This document shows positions 35,933-45,200 of a stretch of DNA of 64,000 nt, one piece after another. This DNA is from Acidobacteriota bacterium (GTDB lineage: Bacteria > Acidobacteriota > Terriglobia > Bryobacterales > Bryobacteraceae), in the NCBI GenBank assembly GCA_017307505.1, contig JAFKEE010000034.1:62001-126000 (forward strand), given 5' to 3'. The notes beneath the pieces are model-generated. The model was not told where the DNA came from. It worked only from the letters and a program-made list of their open reading frames with translations, and made no database searches. The stretch's first letter is position 1; every line of letters starts with the position of its first letter. The translations under genes were made by a program, and so were the position numbers.

Positions 35933-36053
35933 CTAAAAATCCATCAAGAGCAAAATGGGTTCAATTCGCGGGTTCCTGCGAAGCGCTTGGCAGAATTGCA
36001 TCCTTCCGGAAAGCGGCAACTGGCATAGGACCATCGACTTGCACGTTTCGCTC

Positions 36054-36062
36054 TGCTAAAGA
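36054..36062 (+). promoter_or_regulatory. Possible leaderless promoter of the PIG-L gene
   Basis: TG-C-TAAAGA ends 6 nt before the ATG at 36069; TCGACT lies 17 bp upstream of the hexamer (36034-36039). Confidence 0.35.
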
Positions 36063-36068
36063 TGAGCC

Positions 36069-37031
36069 ATGCTACGCAGGTCCATTTTGACGAGATTGGC
36101 CGCTTTCGCCGGCTCGCGGGGCGGGCTTGCTTTGATGGGGCAGGCGATTCAGGACGGGACGGCGCAGACCTCTGAGGTGGTGATAGATCGTCCGCCCGGC
36201 GGCCGGCCGCATGCGGGCAAGGTTCTGGCTGCCATCCAGCCGCACTCCGACGACATCCCGCTGTTCGCCGCCGGGGCGGTCCTCCGGTTGATCGAGGAGG
36301 GCTACACCGGTCACCTGATTCGGGTGACCAACGACGACATGGCGGGGCCTGGCACTGTCGGCAATACGGTGCTCCAGAATGAACGCGACAACCAGGCCGT
36401 GGCCCGCGCCCTGGGCTGCCAGCGGGTGTTCGACCTCAACTACAGCAACCACCAGATGGATCAGGAGTCGCGGCTCGAAATGCGCGCCCGGTTCATCTTC
36501 CTGTTCCGTCTGCTGAAGGTGGACACGGTCATCTGCTACGACCCGTGGGGCCGCTATGAGGAAAATCCAGATCACGCGGTGACTGCGCAAGTCGTGGAAG
36601 CAGCCTGCTGGATGGCGGGCGGCTCGAAGGATTATCCCGAACACCTCGCCGCAGGTCTGCAGCCGCACGGCGTTCGCGAGAAATACTACTTCGCGCGCGG
36701 TCCTCAACTCGTGAACCGGGTGATGGACATCACCTCCGTGATCGACCGCAAAGTGGCGGTGAACCGCCTGAACGTCACCCAGGGGCCGGCCGGCCAGTCG
36801 GGTGCGGCTCTGCGCAAGAGCCTGGCCGAGCGTGGGTTGCGAATCCCGATGCTGGGCGATGACGACGAATCGGCCGCGAACAATTACGTGAAGCACTATG
36901 TGCTCCAGCGCGACAAGGAGGTGGGTGCTCGCTACGGGCTGGCGTTCGCCGAGCCTTACCACTACATTGGTCCGGCGGCCTCCTCGCAGGAGGAGTTCAT
37001 TCGCAGGAATGCCGTGCCTCTGCGCCCGTAG
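36069..37031 (+). CDS. PIG-L/LmbE family deacetylase, exported
   Basis: A 320-residue zinc deacetylase. The N-terminus (LRRSILTRLAAFAGSRGG) resembles a lipidated or cleaved leader. Zinc-site motifs: IQPHSDDIPLFAAG (about 56-69, family PHxDD) and ENPDHAVTAQVV (about 172-183). PIG-L enzymes remove N-acetyl groups from GlcNAc conjugates or short amide-sugar compounds; the substrate here is unknown. Single gene, with a likely leaderless promoter. Confidence 0.88.
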   Translation: MLRRSILTRLAAFAGSRGGLALMGQAIQDGTAQTSEVVIDRPPGGRPHAGKVLAAIQPHSDDIPLFAAGAVLRLIEEGYTGHLIRVTNDDMAGPGTVGNTVLQNERDNQAVARALGCQRVFDLNYSNHQMDQESRLEMRARFIFLFRLLKVDTVICYDPWGRYEENPDHAVTAQVVEAACWMAGGSKDYPEHLAAGLQPHGVREKYYFARGPQLVNRVMDITSVIDRKVAVNRLNVTQGPAGQSGAALRKSLAERGLRIPMLGDDDESAANNYVKHYVLQRDKEVGARYGLAFAEPYHYIGPAASSQEEFIRRNAVPLRP

Positions 37032-37103
37032 ACCGCATTAATTTGCTCGTCGCCAGATCCAATTCCTGGTAAACCTCGTATCGAGTGCTGAAAGGAGTTG
37101 GAC

Positions 37104-37505
37104 ATGACGTCCACAAGGACATCGGTCGAGTTGGTTCAGTCGCTTTTTGAAGCATTTGGAAGGGGCGACATCGGATTCATCCTGGAGCGGCTTACGCCGG
37201 ACTGCACTTGGTCCGTCCCGGGGGCGGGCTATGCGCTGGCCGGCGAGTATAAGGGACCGGAGGGCGCTGCCGAATTCTTTCGCAAATTGCACGAGACGGA
37301 GGAGATGCTGCGATTCGAGCCCGGGCAGTATTTCACCAGGGACAATGATGTGGTGGTGCTGGGATTTGAGGAAGCGCGCATCCGGGCCACCGGCAAGCAC
37401 GCCTCCAGCCGCTGGGCAATGGTCTTTCGCGTGGAAGACGGGAAGGTCTCTTCCTGGTCCACGCATTTTGACACGGAGGCATACGCGGCTGCGCACAGAC
37501 CGTAA
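37104..37505 (+). CDS. NTF2/SnoaL-like protein
   Basis: A 133-residue protein with the NTF2-like cone fold pattern: VELVQSLFEAFGRGDIGFILERLTPDCTW, GEYKGPEGAAEFF, and WAMVFRVEDGKVSSWSTHFD. Start set by AAAGGAG at 37091-37097. Relatives are isomerases, hydrolases or ligand-binding proteins, and this one has no distinctive active-site residue I can name. It precedes a hairpin that separates it from the fucosidase. Confidence 0.87.
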   Translation: MTSTRTSVELVQSLFEAFGRGDIGFILERLTPDCTWSVPGAGYALAGEYKGPEGAAEFFRKLHETEEMLRFEPGQYFTRDNDVVVLGFEEARIRATGKHASSRWAMVFRVEDGKVSSWSTHFDTEAYAAAHRP

Positions 37506-37519
37506 CCGCCGGAGGAGGG

Positions 37520-37547
37520 GCCGGGACACCTTGGAGAGTGTCCCGGC
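37520..37547. terminator. Hairpin between convergent genes
   Basis: GCCGGGACAC (37520-37529) and GTGTCCCGGC (37538-37547), a perfect 10-bp stem with an 8-nt loop. No T-run on either side, so it may terminate weakly or protect RNA ends. Confidence 0.5.
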
Positions 37548-37558
37548 ACTTGGAGGGA

Positions 37559-39070
37559 TTACTGGATTTTGAGCGCGAATGCGAAGTCGCCGGGCTTCTC
37601 GTCCGGCATCTCGACCTTCAGGCCCTGCGGAGTCTGCGACCACTTCAGCTTGGCGTTGGAGCCGAGCAATGAAACCGATTTGATCTTCTGGTCCGCTCCA
37701 ATCGTCTTCACGGTCATCGTCTTTCCGGGCCAGGCCAGTGCGATGGCATAGAGCGTGCTGCCCTTGGTCGTGAAACGGATGTCTTGCCCTGTGAACGGCT
37801 TCTGCTTCCGGTCGGTGAAGCCGCCGGTCAACACCTGAGTGGGCCCTTCGCCAAACACCTTGTACGGGCGGGTACCGTAGATCGCCTCTCCATTCGTGTC
37901 GAGCCACTTGCCGATCGAGAGCAGGATATTCTTCGCCTCATCCGGAATGGTGCCGTCGGGACGCGGACCGATGTTCAGCAGCAGCAGTCCGTTCTTGCTG
38001 ACGATATCGACAATGTCGTCGACCAGCGAATCCGGCGTACGGAACTCCTCCCCATCGATGTAGCCCCACGACTTCAGGCCAATGGACGTATCCGTCTGCC
38101 AGACGTACGGGCGGGTGGCGTCGAGCTTGCCGCGCTCGATGTCGAGGACGGCAGCCTTATCTGGGAACGACTTGTTCTTGTAATTGATGGCGACGCCCTT
38201 CTTCCACTCCACGCCGCGGTTGTAGTAGAACGCCGCGAACTTCTGCAGATAGGGCTGCCAGGCGGGCTCTTCGATCCACCAGTCGAACCAGATGACTTCG
38301 GGTTGGTACTTGTCCACCAGTTCGGTGGTGCGCGCCAGCCAGTCCTTCATATGGGCTTCGCTCGGCTGGTTATCCTGTTTCGCGCCGGGCAGGCGTTTGG
38401 GCTGGGCGGGACCATACAGGCCGAGATTCTTGGGGTCTTTCACGTCGGAATCGAACTTCATGCCGCCGTCGAAGAACCACCAGTGTTCGGCCCGGTGCGA
38501 CGACGCACTGAAGTGCATACCCTGCTTGCGGACTTCCTTCGCCAGGTCGCCGACCACGTCGCGCTTGGGTCCCATCTTGGCTGCATTCCAGTCGGAGAGC
38601 TCGCTGGCATACATCTGGAAACCGTCGTGATGCTCAGCCACGGGCATGACAAAGCGGGCCCCCGACTTCTTGAACAGCGTGGCCCAGGCCTGCGGATCGT
38701 ACTTCTCGGCCTTGAACATCGGGATGAAGTCCTTGTAGCCGAACTTCGATTGCGGGCCGTACTTCTGGACGTGCTGCTGGAAGATCTTGCTCTTGCCGTC
38801 CTGCAGGTACATCTCGCGCGGGTACCACTCATTGCCGAAGCCCGGCACGGAGTAAACACCCCAATGGATAAAGATGCCGAACTTCGCATCGGCATACCAG
38901 TTGGGCACCTGGAACTTCTCCAGCGAAGCCCAGTTGGCCTGATACGGTCCTTTGGCAATCACGGCATCGACCCGCTTCATGGCGGCGTCGATCTTCTGTT
39001 CATATGTTTGCGCTTGCCCTGCCGCGGAAAACAGGGCGGAGGAGAGCACGAGAATAGCGAGTCGATTCAT
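37559..39070 (-). CDS. Alpha-L-fucosidase, GH29 family, exported
   Basis: A 503-residue enzyme that cleaves alpha-linked L-fucose from glycans. Signal peptide MNRLAILVLSSALFSAAGQA. Family landmarks: KFGIFIHWGVYSVP (about 60-73), AEHHDGF, and the nucleophile Asp263 in VIWFDWW. A C-terminal beta-sandwich follows the barrel. It is last of a minus-strand row with an SDR and a zinc dehydrogenase, 7 nt behind the SDR stop, which fits release of fucose in the periplasm followed by its oxidation inside. The LacI gene at 47-48 kb is a candidate regulator. Confidence 0.93.
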   Translation of the reverse strand: MNRLAILVLSSALFSAAGQAQTYEQKIDAAMKRVDAVIAKGPYQANWASLEKFQVPNWYADAKFGIFIHWGVYSVPGFGNEWYPREMYLQDGKSKIFQQHVQKYGPQSKFGYKDFIPMFKAEKYDPQAWATLFKKSGARFVMPVAEHHDGFQMYASELSDWNAAKMGPKRDVVGDLAKEVRKQGMHFSASSHRAEHWWFFDGGMKFDSDVKDPKNLGLYGPAQPKRLPGAKQDNQPSEAHMKDWLARTTELVDKYQPEVIWFDWWIEEPAWQPYLQKFAAFYYNRGVEWKKGVAINYKNKSFPDKAAVLDIERGKLDATRPYVWQTDTSIGLKSWGYIDGEEFRTPDSLVDDIVDIVSKNGLLLLNIGPRPDGTIPDEAKNILLSIGKWLDTNGEAIYGTRPYKVFGEGPTQVLTGGFTDRKQKPFTGQDIRFTTKGSTLYAIALAWPGKTMTVKTIGADQKIKSVSLLGSNAKLKWSQTPQGLKVEMPDEKPGDFAFALKIQ

Positions 39071-39077
39071 AGCGGAT

Positions 39078-39848
39078 CTACCTTCCCATCCAACCGCCGT
39101 CGACAACGAGGATCTCGCCGCTGACGTAGTTGGACGCACTGGACGCAAGGAACACGGTGGCGCCCTTGAAATCTTCCGGTTCACCCCACCGCCCGGCCGG
39201 GATGCGCGCCAGGATGGCCGGATTGCGCACGGGGTCAGCCCGCAGCGCGGTGGTGTTGTCGGTGGCAATGTAGCCCGGCGCAATGGCATTCACATTCACG
39301 CCCTTGCCGGCCCACTCGTTCGCCAGCGCTTTCGTCAACTGGCCGACGGCGCCTTTGCTGGCGGCATAGCCCGGCACGGTGATGCCGCCCTGGAACGTAA
39401 GCAGCGACGCGGTGAAGATGATCTTGCCGGAGCCGCGCTCCACCATGTGCTTGCCGATCTCACGGGCCAGAGTCCACTGGGCGTTCAGGTTGGTATTGAT
39501 CACCTCGTCCCAGTACTCGTCCGGATGTTCGGCCGCGGGCTTGCGCAGGATCGTCCCGGCATTGTTGACCAGGATGTCGATCACCGGATGCTCCGCATTC
39601 ACCTGGTTGGCGAACGCCTGCACCGCGGCGCGGTCGGAGAAGTCGCAGGTGTAGGGCCAGAACCTGCGGCCCAGGGCTGTAATCGACTTCTCCGCGACTG
39701 AACCCGTGGGCTCCAGGGTTTTGCTCACGCCGATGATGTCGGCTCCGGCTTCGGCCAGGGCCTGCGCCATAGCAAGTCCGATGCCACGCTTGCAGCCGGT
39801 GACGAGGGCGGTTTTTCCGTCGATTTTAAAGAGATCGAAGATGGACAT
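39078..39848 (-). CDS. SDR oxidoreductase, KduD-like
   Basis: A 256-residue classical SDR: cofactor motif TGCKRGIG (about 18-25), NNAGT, catalytic Ser in FTASLLTF, and YAASK. The wording is closest to 2-deoxy-D-gluconate 3-dehydrogenase/KduD-type enzymes of uronate or deoxy-sugar pathways. Placed between the fucosidase and a zinc dehydrogenase, it probably works on a keto-deoxy sugar acid derived from fucose or a related sugar. Exact substrate not determined from sequence. Confidence 0.9.
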   Translation of the reverse strand: MSIFDLFKIDGKTALVTGCKRGIGLAMAQALAEAGADIIGVSKTLEPTGSVAEKSITALGRRFWPYTCDFSDRAAVQAFANQVNAEHPVIDILVNNAGTILRKPAAEHPDEYWDEVINTNLNAQWTLAREIGKHMVERGSGKIIFTASLLTFQGGITVPGYAASKGAVGQLTKALANEWAGKGVNVNAIAPGYIATDNTTALRADPVRNPAILARIPAGRWGEPEDFKGATVFLASSASNYVSGEILVVDGGWMGR

Positions 39849-39862
39849 GGCTGTTTACGAAT

Positions 39863-40879
39863 CTAGGAGCACTGAATCAGAACCTTCATGACTTCACCGC
39901 CGCGTTCCATTTCGCGGAAGCCGGATTCGAGCCCCTCCAGGGGCAGCACGCGCGTGATAATCCGGTCGATCGGCAGGCTGCCCGAGGCGGCGAGCGCGAT
40001 GGCTTTCTCAAAATCCTCCGGCTCATACACGCGGGCGCCGATCAGGCGAAGTTCACGCCAGAAGAACTGGAACAAGGTCACCGGCGCCGGTTGGGAATAG
40101 ATGGCCACCATCACGATGCGGCCGCGCGTGCGGGGCAGTTTCGTCATCATCTCCGCAGCCGCAGGGACACCCGTGACTTCAAAGACGACGTCGGCGCCCG
40201 CTCCGCCGGTCTGGCTGTTCACATGTTCGACCAGATCCAGTTCAGCCGGATTCACGGCCTCCAGGCCCAGTTCGCGGGCCAGCGCCAGGCGAAAGGGATT
40301 GATCTCGGAGATGACCACCCGGGCTCCGGCGGCGCGTGCGACCAGCGCAATCAGCATGCCGATGGGGCCGCCACCCTGCACGACGGCATACTCGCCGGGC
40401 TTGACTTCACCCAGTCGAACGTCGTGGCAGGCTACCGCGATGGGTTCAATCAGCGCGCCCTGTTCGAAGCTGAGATTCTCCGGCAACCGGTGGAGCGTTT
40501 GGGCGGGCACGGTCCAAAGGCCCTGCATGGCGCCCGGGGAATCGATTCCAATGAACTTCAGCTTCATGCAGATGTGATGATGGCCGGCCAGGCAGGCCGG
40601 GCACGTGCCGCAACTGTCCAGCGGTCTGACGGTGACACGGTCGCCCGCCGCCCATCCGGTCACCCCCTCGCCCACGGCGGTAAGCGTGCCGGACATCTCG
40701 TGGCCGATGATCTGCGGCATTTGAACGCGGTGGTCCATCTTGCCGTGGAAGATGTGAAGGTCGGTGCCGCAAATGCCGCAGTGCGAGACCCGGATCTGGG
40801 CTTCGCCGGGCCCGGGCGCGCGTGGAATAGAGTCACCAATGGAGATGTGTTCGTGGCCGTGATAGAAGGCGGCTTTCAT
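39863..40879 (-). CDS. Zinc-dependent alcohol/sugar dehydrogenase (MDR family)
   Basis: A 338-residue medium-chain dehydrogenase. Catalytic zinc ligands in HCGICGTDLH and IIGHEMSG; structural zinc in SCGTCPACLAGHHHIC. The NAD motif is VQGGGPIGM (about 167-175). Similar to sorbitol, threonine and L-fucose-type dehydrogenases; with a fucosidase downstream, oxidation of L-fucose or of its acid is a reasonable guess. A TG-A-TAGAAT box on the minus strand (40927-40919) and AGGA at -10 serve as promoter and ribosome site. Confidence 0.9.
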   Translation of the reverse strand: MKAAFYHGHEHISIGDSIPRAPGPGEAQIRVSHCGICGTDLHIFHGKMDHRVQMPQIIGHEMSGTLTAVGEGVTGWAAGDRVTVRPLDSCGTCPACLAGHHHICMKLKFIGIDSPGAMQGLWTVPAQTLHRLPENLSFEQGALIEPIAVACHDVRLGEVKPGEYAVVQGGGPIGMLIALVARAAGARVVISEINPFRLALARELGLEAVNPAELDLVEHVNSQTGGAGADVVFEVTGVPAAAEMMTKLPRTRGRIVMVAIYSQPAPVTLFQFFWRELRLIGARVYEPEDFEKAIALAASGSLPIDRIITRVLPLEGLESGFREMERGGEVMKVLIQCS

Positions 40880-40918
40880 CGTGCTGGGTCCTGTTGGATT
40901 AGCGTTACAGTAAACGGC

Positions 40919-40927
40919 ATTCTATCA
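40919..40927 (-). promoter_or_regulatory. Extended -10 promoter of the dehydrogenase/SDR/fucosidase row
   Basis: TG-A-TAGAAT on the minus strand; predicted start near 40912, about 33 nt before the ATG. Confidence 0.55.
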
Positions 40928-40972
40928 GTTGAGCACCCTCCGGGTATCGCCAATTCTCACGAACGATAGCCA

Positions 40973-40988
40973 AAGTTACCGATAACTT
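40973..40988. promoter_or_regulatory. LacI-type operator candidate
   Basis: AAGTTACCGATAACTT: perfect 6-bp arms around a central CpG, the hallmark of LacI-family operators (14 of 16 positions symmetric). It lies between the two divergent promoters; a LacI-family gene is encoded at 47425-48438. Confidence 0.5.
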
Positions 40989-41031
40989 AGGATCGTTGCC
41001 GATTGTCATCCAAAAGTCAAGGAAATCCGCT

Positions 41032-41060
41032 TTGACAGCGCTAGTACCCGGTGTTACTAT
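41032..41060 (+). promoter_or_regulatory. Strong sigma70-type promoter of the GDP-sugar genes
   Basis: TTGACA (41032-41037), 17-bp spacer, TG-T-TACTAT with the -10 at 41055-41060. Best promoter match in the window. Confidence 0.7.
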
Positions 41061-41185
41061 AACGTTTACTAAGCGAGTCTGAGTAGTGGATCCGGAGCTC
41101 CTCGTAACCAGGCGTCCGGCCATGCCTCAGATCTAAGCTGGTGGCGGGCGATTTCGTGATGGGTGTGCTCACCTTGGAGAAGGAC

Positions 41186-42199
41186 ATGAAAGACCAACTT
41201 GTTGTTGTGACGGGCGGCGGCGGCTTCATTGGGGGCAGCCTGGTGGCGGATCTGCGAAACCAGGGCTACACGAAGATTCGCGCCGTGGATATCAAGCCGT
41301 TCGAGCAGTGGTATCAGATCTTCGACGACGTCGAGAACCTGTCGCTGGACCTGAACCTCAAGGAAAACTGCGAGACGGCAGCCCGGGGCGCCGGTCAGAT
41401 CTTCAACCTGGCAGCCAATATGGGCGGCATGGGCTTCATTGAGAACAACAAGGCGCTTTGCATGCTTTCCGTGCTGATCAATACGCACATGCTGCAGGCG
41501 GCCCAGAAGTTCGGTGTGGCCAAGTACTTCTACTCGTCCTCCGCCTGCGTCTATAACGGCGACAAGCAGCGCGACCCCGACAATCCCGGCCTGAAGGAGG
41601 AGGACGCCTATCCCGCGCTGGCCGAAGATGGCTACGGTTGGGAGAAGCTGTTCAGCGAGCGGATGTGCCGCCACTTCACCGAAGACTTCGGGCTCTATAC
41701 CCGCGTCGCGCGTTTCCACAACGTCTATGGGCCCAATGGGACCTGGGATGGCGGCCGTGAGAAGGCCCCGGCCGCGATCTGCCGGAAAGTCATCGAAGCC
41801 AAACTGACGGGCAAGCACGAAATCACCATCTGGGGCACCGGCCACCAGACGCGCAGCTTCATGTACATCGACGACTGCGTCCTGGGCGTGCAAAAGATCA
41901 TGAACTCCAACATCCTGGAACCCATCAACCTTGGCTCCAGCGAGATGGTCAGCATCAACCAGTTGGTCGATCTGGTGGAAGACATCGCCGGGATCAAGCT
42001 CAACCGGTCCTATGATCTGGGCGCGCCGAAGGGCGTGAACGGCCGGAACAGCGAGAACACGCTGATTCAGAAATACCTGGGCTGGGAGCCGAGCATCCCG
42101 CTGCGCACCGGTCTCGAAAAGACCTACGCCTGGATCTACGACCAGTACGTGGCGCGCGCCGCGGGCGACGTCCGGGCGTCCGTCGTGAATCTTGCGTAA
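41186..42199 (+). CDS. GDP-mannose 3,5-epimerase-like NAD-dependent epimerase
   Basis: A 337-residue extended SDR. NAD motif VTGGGGFIGG, SSSACVYNGDKQ, catalytic YGWEKLF, and the GME-type stretch NVYGPNGTWDGGREKAPAA, then WGTGHQTRSFMYIDD and SEMVSINQL. These match plant and bacterial GDP-D-mannose 3,5-epimerases, which make GDP-L-galactose and GDP-L-gulose. The ATG at 41186 has GGAGAAGG 2-9 nt upstream. It heads a row of GDP-sugar genes, consistent with GDP-mannose as the substrate; a related NDP-sugar cannot be ruled out. Confidence 0.9.
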   Translation: MKDQLVVVTGGGGFIGGSLVADLRNQGYTKIRAVDIKPFEQWYQIFDDVENLSLDLNLKENCETAARGAGQIFNLAANMGGMGFIENNKALCMLSVLINTHMLQAAQKFGVAKYFYSSSACVYNGDKQRDPDNPGLKEEDAYPALAEDGYGWEKLFSERMCRHFTEDFGLYTRVARFHNVYGPNGTWDGGREKAPAAICRKVIEAKLTGKHEITIWGTGHQTRSFMYIDDCVLGVQKIMNSNILEPINLGSSEMVSINQLVDLVEDIAGIKLNRSYDLGAPKGVNGRNSENTLIQKYLGWEPSIPLRTGLEKTYAWIYDQYVARAAGDVRASVVNLA

Positions 42200-42229
42200 C
42201 TGACGTTTCCTCCGCTTGGAGTTCTCCTG

Positions 42230-45200
42230 ATGACCAGGATGCCGGAAGCCTGGGATTACCTGATCCTTACCGCGTCAAACGAGCGGCAGGCCAGTGCCTA
42301 CGAATCGCAATTGGAACTGCGCCGCCGCAGCGGCCACCTGTCCCGCGTCAAAACAACGCTGGTGGTGGCCGATCTGGACGGTCGCCGGATCGGCAGCGGC
42401 GGCAGCACTCTTCAGTGCCTGCTGGAAGTCCTCAATCGCGAAGCCCGCAATCTGGAGCCCGGCGCCCTGCTGAATGGGGGCGCCGAGCGCATTTTACGCG
42501 GGCTGCGCATCCTCATCGTGCACGCCGGCGGCGATTCGCGCCGCTTGCCCGCCTACGGCCCTTGCGGCAAAATCTTTGTCCCCGTGCCCGGTGAGAGTGA
42601 GAGTGCGCACGGCGAGACCCTCTTCGACCGGCTGACCCCGGCGTTCCTCGACATGCCGCCCGGACGGCCCGGCGAGGGGCAATTGCTGGTCACTTCCGGC
42701 GACGCCCTGATCCTCTTCGACAGTTCCGGCGTGGAGTTCGCGAAGCCCGGCCTCACGGCGCTGGGCTGCTATGCCGCCGCGGAAGAGGCCGCCTTGCACG
42801 GCGTCTTCTACACCGGCGAAGACAGCGACATCAAGCTCTATTTGCAGAAGCCATCTATCGCCGAGCAGCGGGCCATGGGCCTTCTGAACGAGTCCGATCA
42901 GGCGATCCTCGATGTCGGCGTCATGAACTTCGACGCATCGGCGTGCGCCGCCTTGCTTCGCACCTTTCCCGTCGAACTGGACGCCAACAGCCAACTGGTC
43001 TGGACAGCCGAAGTCCGGGCCGCGATGCTGGCGCGCGGTGTCGATCTTTACCGCGAGATCTGCTGCGCGATGGGCTCGGAGACCACCCTCGAGCACTACC
43101 TGCAATCGGCGCGCTCCAGCGGCTCCACCTGGACAGACGAGCAGCTTACCGCGCTCTATCCCACCCTGCGCGCAATCCCGTTCCACATTCAGCTTCTGCC
43201 CGGCTGCGCTTTCCTGCACTTCGGCTCGACCCGCGAGATCATCAGCAGCGGCATTGCGCTGGGTACGGAAGACCGGGTGATCCCGCCTGGGGTCACCTGC
43301 CTGGCTTTGAACTCGACCATACACACTGGCGGATCGCTCGGCGGCGCCGAATGCTGGGTCGAAAGCTGCGACATCCGGGCACCGTTTTTGCTGGAAGGCC
43401 GCAACGTAGCCGCTGGCCTGGATGTCACTCAAGCTCTGATTCTGCCGCGCGGCGCCTGCGTGGATGTCCTTCGCGGCACTACGCGGAATGGCGCGGGCGC
43501 CTGGTTCATCCGTTGCTACGGCGTCGACGACGAGTTCAAGAAGCCCGCGGTCAAGGGCGGGCTGTTCTGCGGGCGGCCCCTGCTGCAGTGGCTGGAGTCA
43601 GCAGGTCTCACCCCCGAGGACGTCTGGGACCCATCCATTTCGGTGAGCGACCGCAGCCTCTGGAATGCGCGCGTGTTCCCGGCCGAAGCCGAACAGGACT
43701 TTCAGCGCTGGTTGTGGATCTTCCATGTCGAGAAGGCCACGAGCGAGCAGCTAGGTGCCTTCGCCGCGGCAGACCGCTACAGTGCGGAAGAGATCGCACT
43801 CCTGGCCGATCAGGACACCTTCCACGCACGCCGCGCCGATCTGCGCGCTGCGCAGGTGCGAGCCACCCTGGGCCATCTGTTCCGGACACAGAGCCGCTTT
43901 TCGGCAGCCGACCTGGCGGCCACTTTGCGCCGGACGCCCGATCCGGCAGGTTTGGCCGGTGAAGTCTTAACCTTGGCCTACCAGCGGCATTGCGGGGCAG
44001 GGAAGCCGCGCTTGGAGCATCTGGCTCCGGGGCGTATCCTTCACACCCTCGGCACCGCCGTAGAATCCATCGCCACCGGAACCGGGCAGTGCGTCGATAC
44101 AGTCCTCCCCGGCCTCAGCCGCCTGCTCACCAGCGAGGTGGCCGAGTGGATGCGTGCCTCCGGCTTCTCCCTGGCCGATGGTTGTGCCGTCGGTGATTGG
44201 TGCGGCCGCCTGAAGACCGCCGCCTTCCGCCAGATGCACGAACTCATCCTCCAGAGCTCCCTGCGCTCCGGAGGCCGTCCGAAGAACGCCCTGCGGCCCG
44301 ACGAGACCATCTGGGGTCGCGGCCCCGCGCGCATCGAACTCGGTGGCGGCTGGACCGATACGCCGCCCTACACGCTCGAATACGGCGGCGATGTCGCGAA
44401 TGTGGCCGTGAATTTGAACGGCCAGCCGCCCATCCACTGCTATTGCCGTCTGGTGGAAGAGCCGGTCATCCGCTTGAACTCCATCGATGGCGGACGCCGC
44501 CTGGAGATTACCGAACTCGACGAACTCACCGATTACCGCAAGCCAGGCGACCGCTTTGCCCTCTCCAAAGCCGCCTTGGCGATCTCCGGATTTTCCCACG
44601 CCGCAGGCGACTGGCCCGCCGGCTTCACCCTCCGGCAGATGCTGACGGAGTTTGGCGGCGGCATCGAGATGACCACGCTGGTCGGAATCCCGAAAGGCAG
44701 CGGCCTGGGCACCTCCAGCATTCTCGGCGCCGTCATCCTGGCCGTAGTCAACCGGCTGATGGGCCGCGTGCTGGATCAACGCCGGCTCTTCCACGATGTT
44801 CTCCGCCTGGAACAGGCGCTCACCACCGGCGGCGGCTGGCAGGACCAGGCCGGCGGCGGTGTGGGCGGGGCCAAAATCACCAGTACCTCCCCTGGCCTGA
44901 TTCCGTCAGCGCACATCCACTATGTGCCCAGCGATCTCCTCGATCCCAAGATGAACGGCGGCTCGACCCTGCTCTACTACACGGGTATGACCCGCATTGC
45001 CAAGAACATCCTGGAGCAGATCGTCGGCGGCTACCTCGATCGCGACCGGTCCATCATGCAGGCCCTGGCCGAAGAGCACCTCGTCGCACGCCAGATCGCC
45101 GACGCCCTCTCCCGCAAGGATGCCCGAGCCTTCGGCGGCTACGTCAACACCGCCTGGGAACTGCAAAAGCGCCTCTGCGGCACCGTCACCAACGGCCCCA

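Larger units (their letters stand above)
40880..41185. other. Divergent intergenic control region of the sugar locus
   Basis: 306 bp without a gene, between the dehydrogenase row and the GDP-sugar genes. It holds promoters on both strands and a LacI-type dyad (entered separately). The plus-strand leader from about 41067 to 41185 would be about 119 nt; no riboswitch structure recognised. Confidence 0.7.

Noticed and set aside
37784-39124. 446-codon open frame on the plus strand opposite the fucosidase
   Set aside because: Antisense to a GH29 enzyme with its nucleophile and leader; no domain seen.
41067-41185. Riboswitch in the 119-nt leader of the GDP-sugar operon
   Set aside because: No conserved riboswitch motif or convincing long stem seen; only a 4-codon reading frame (ATG at 41120) was noted.
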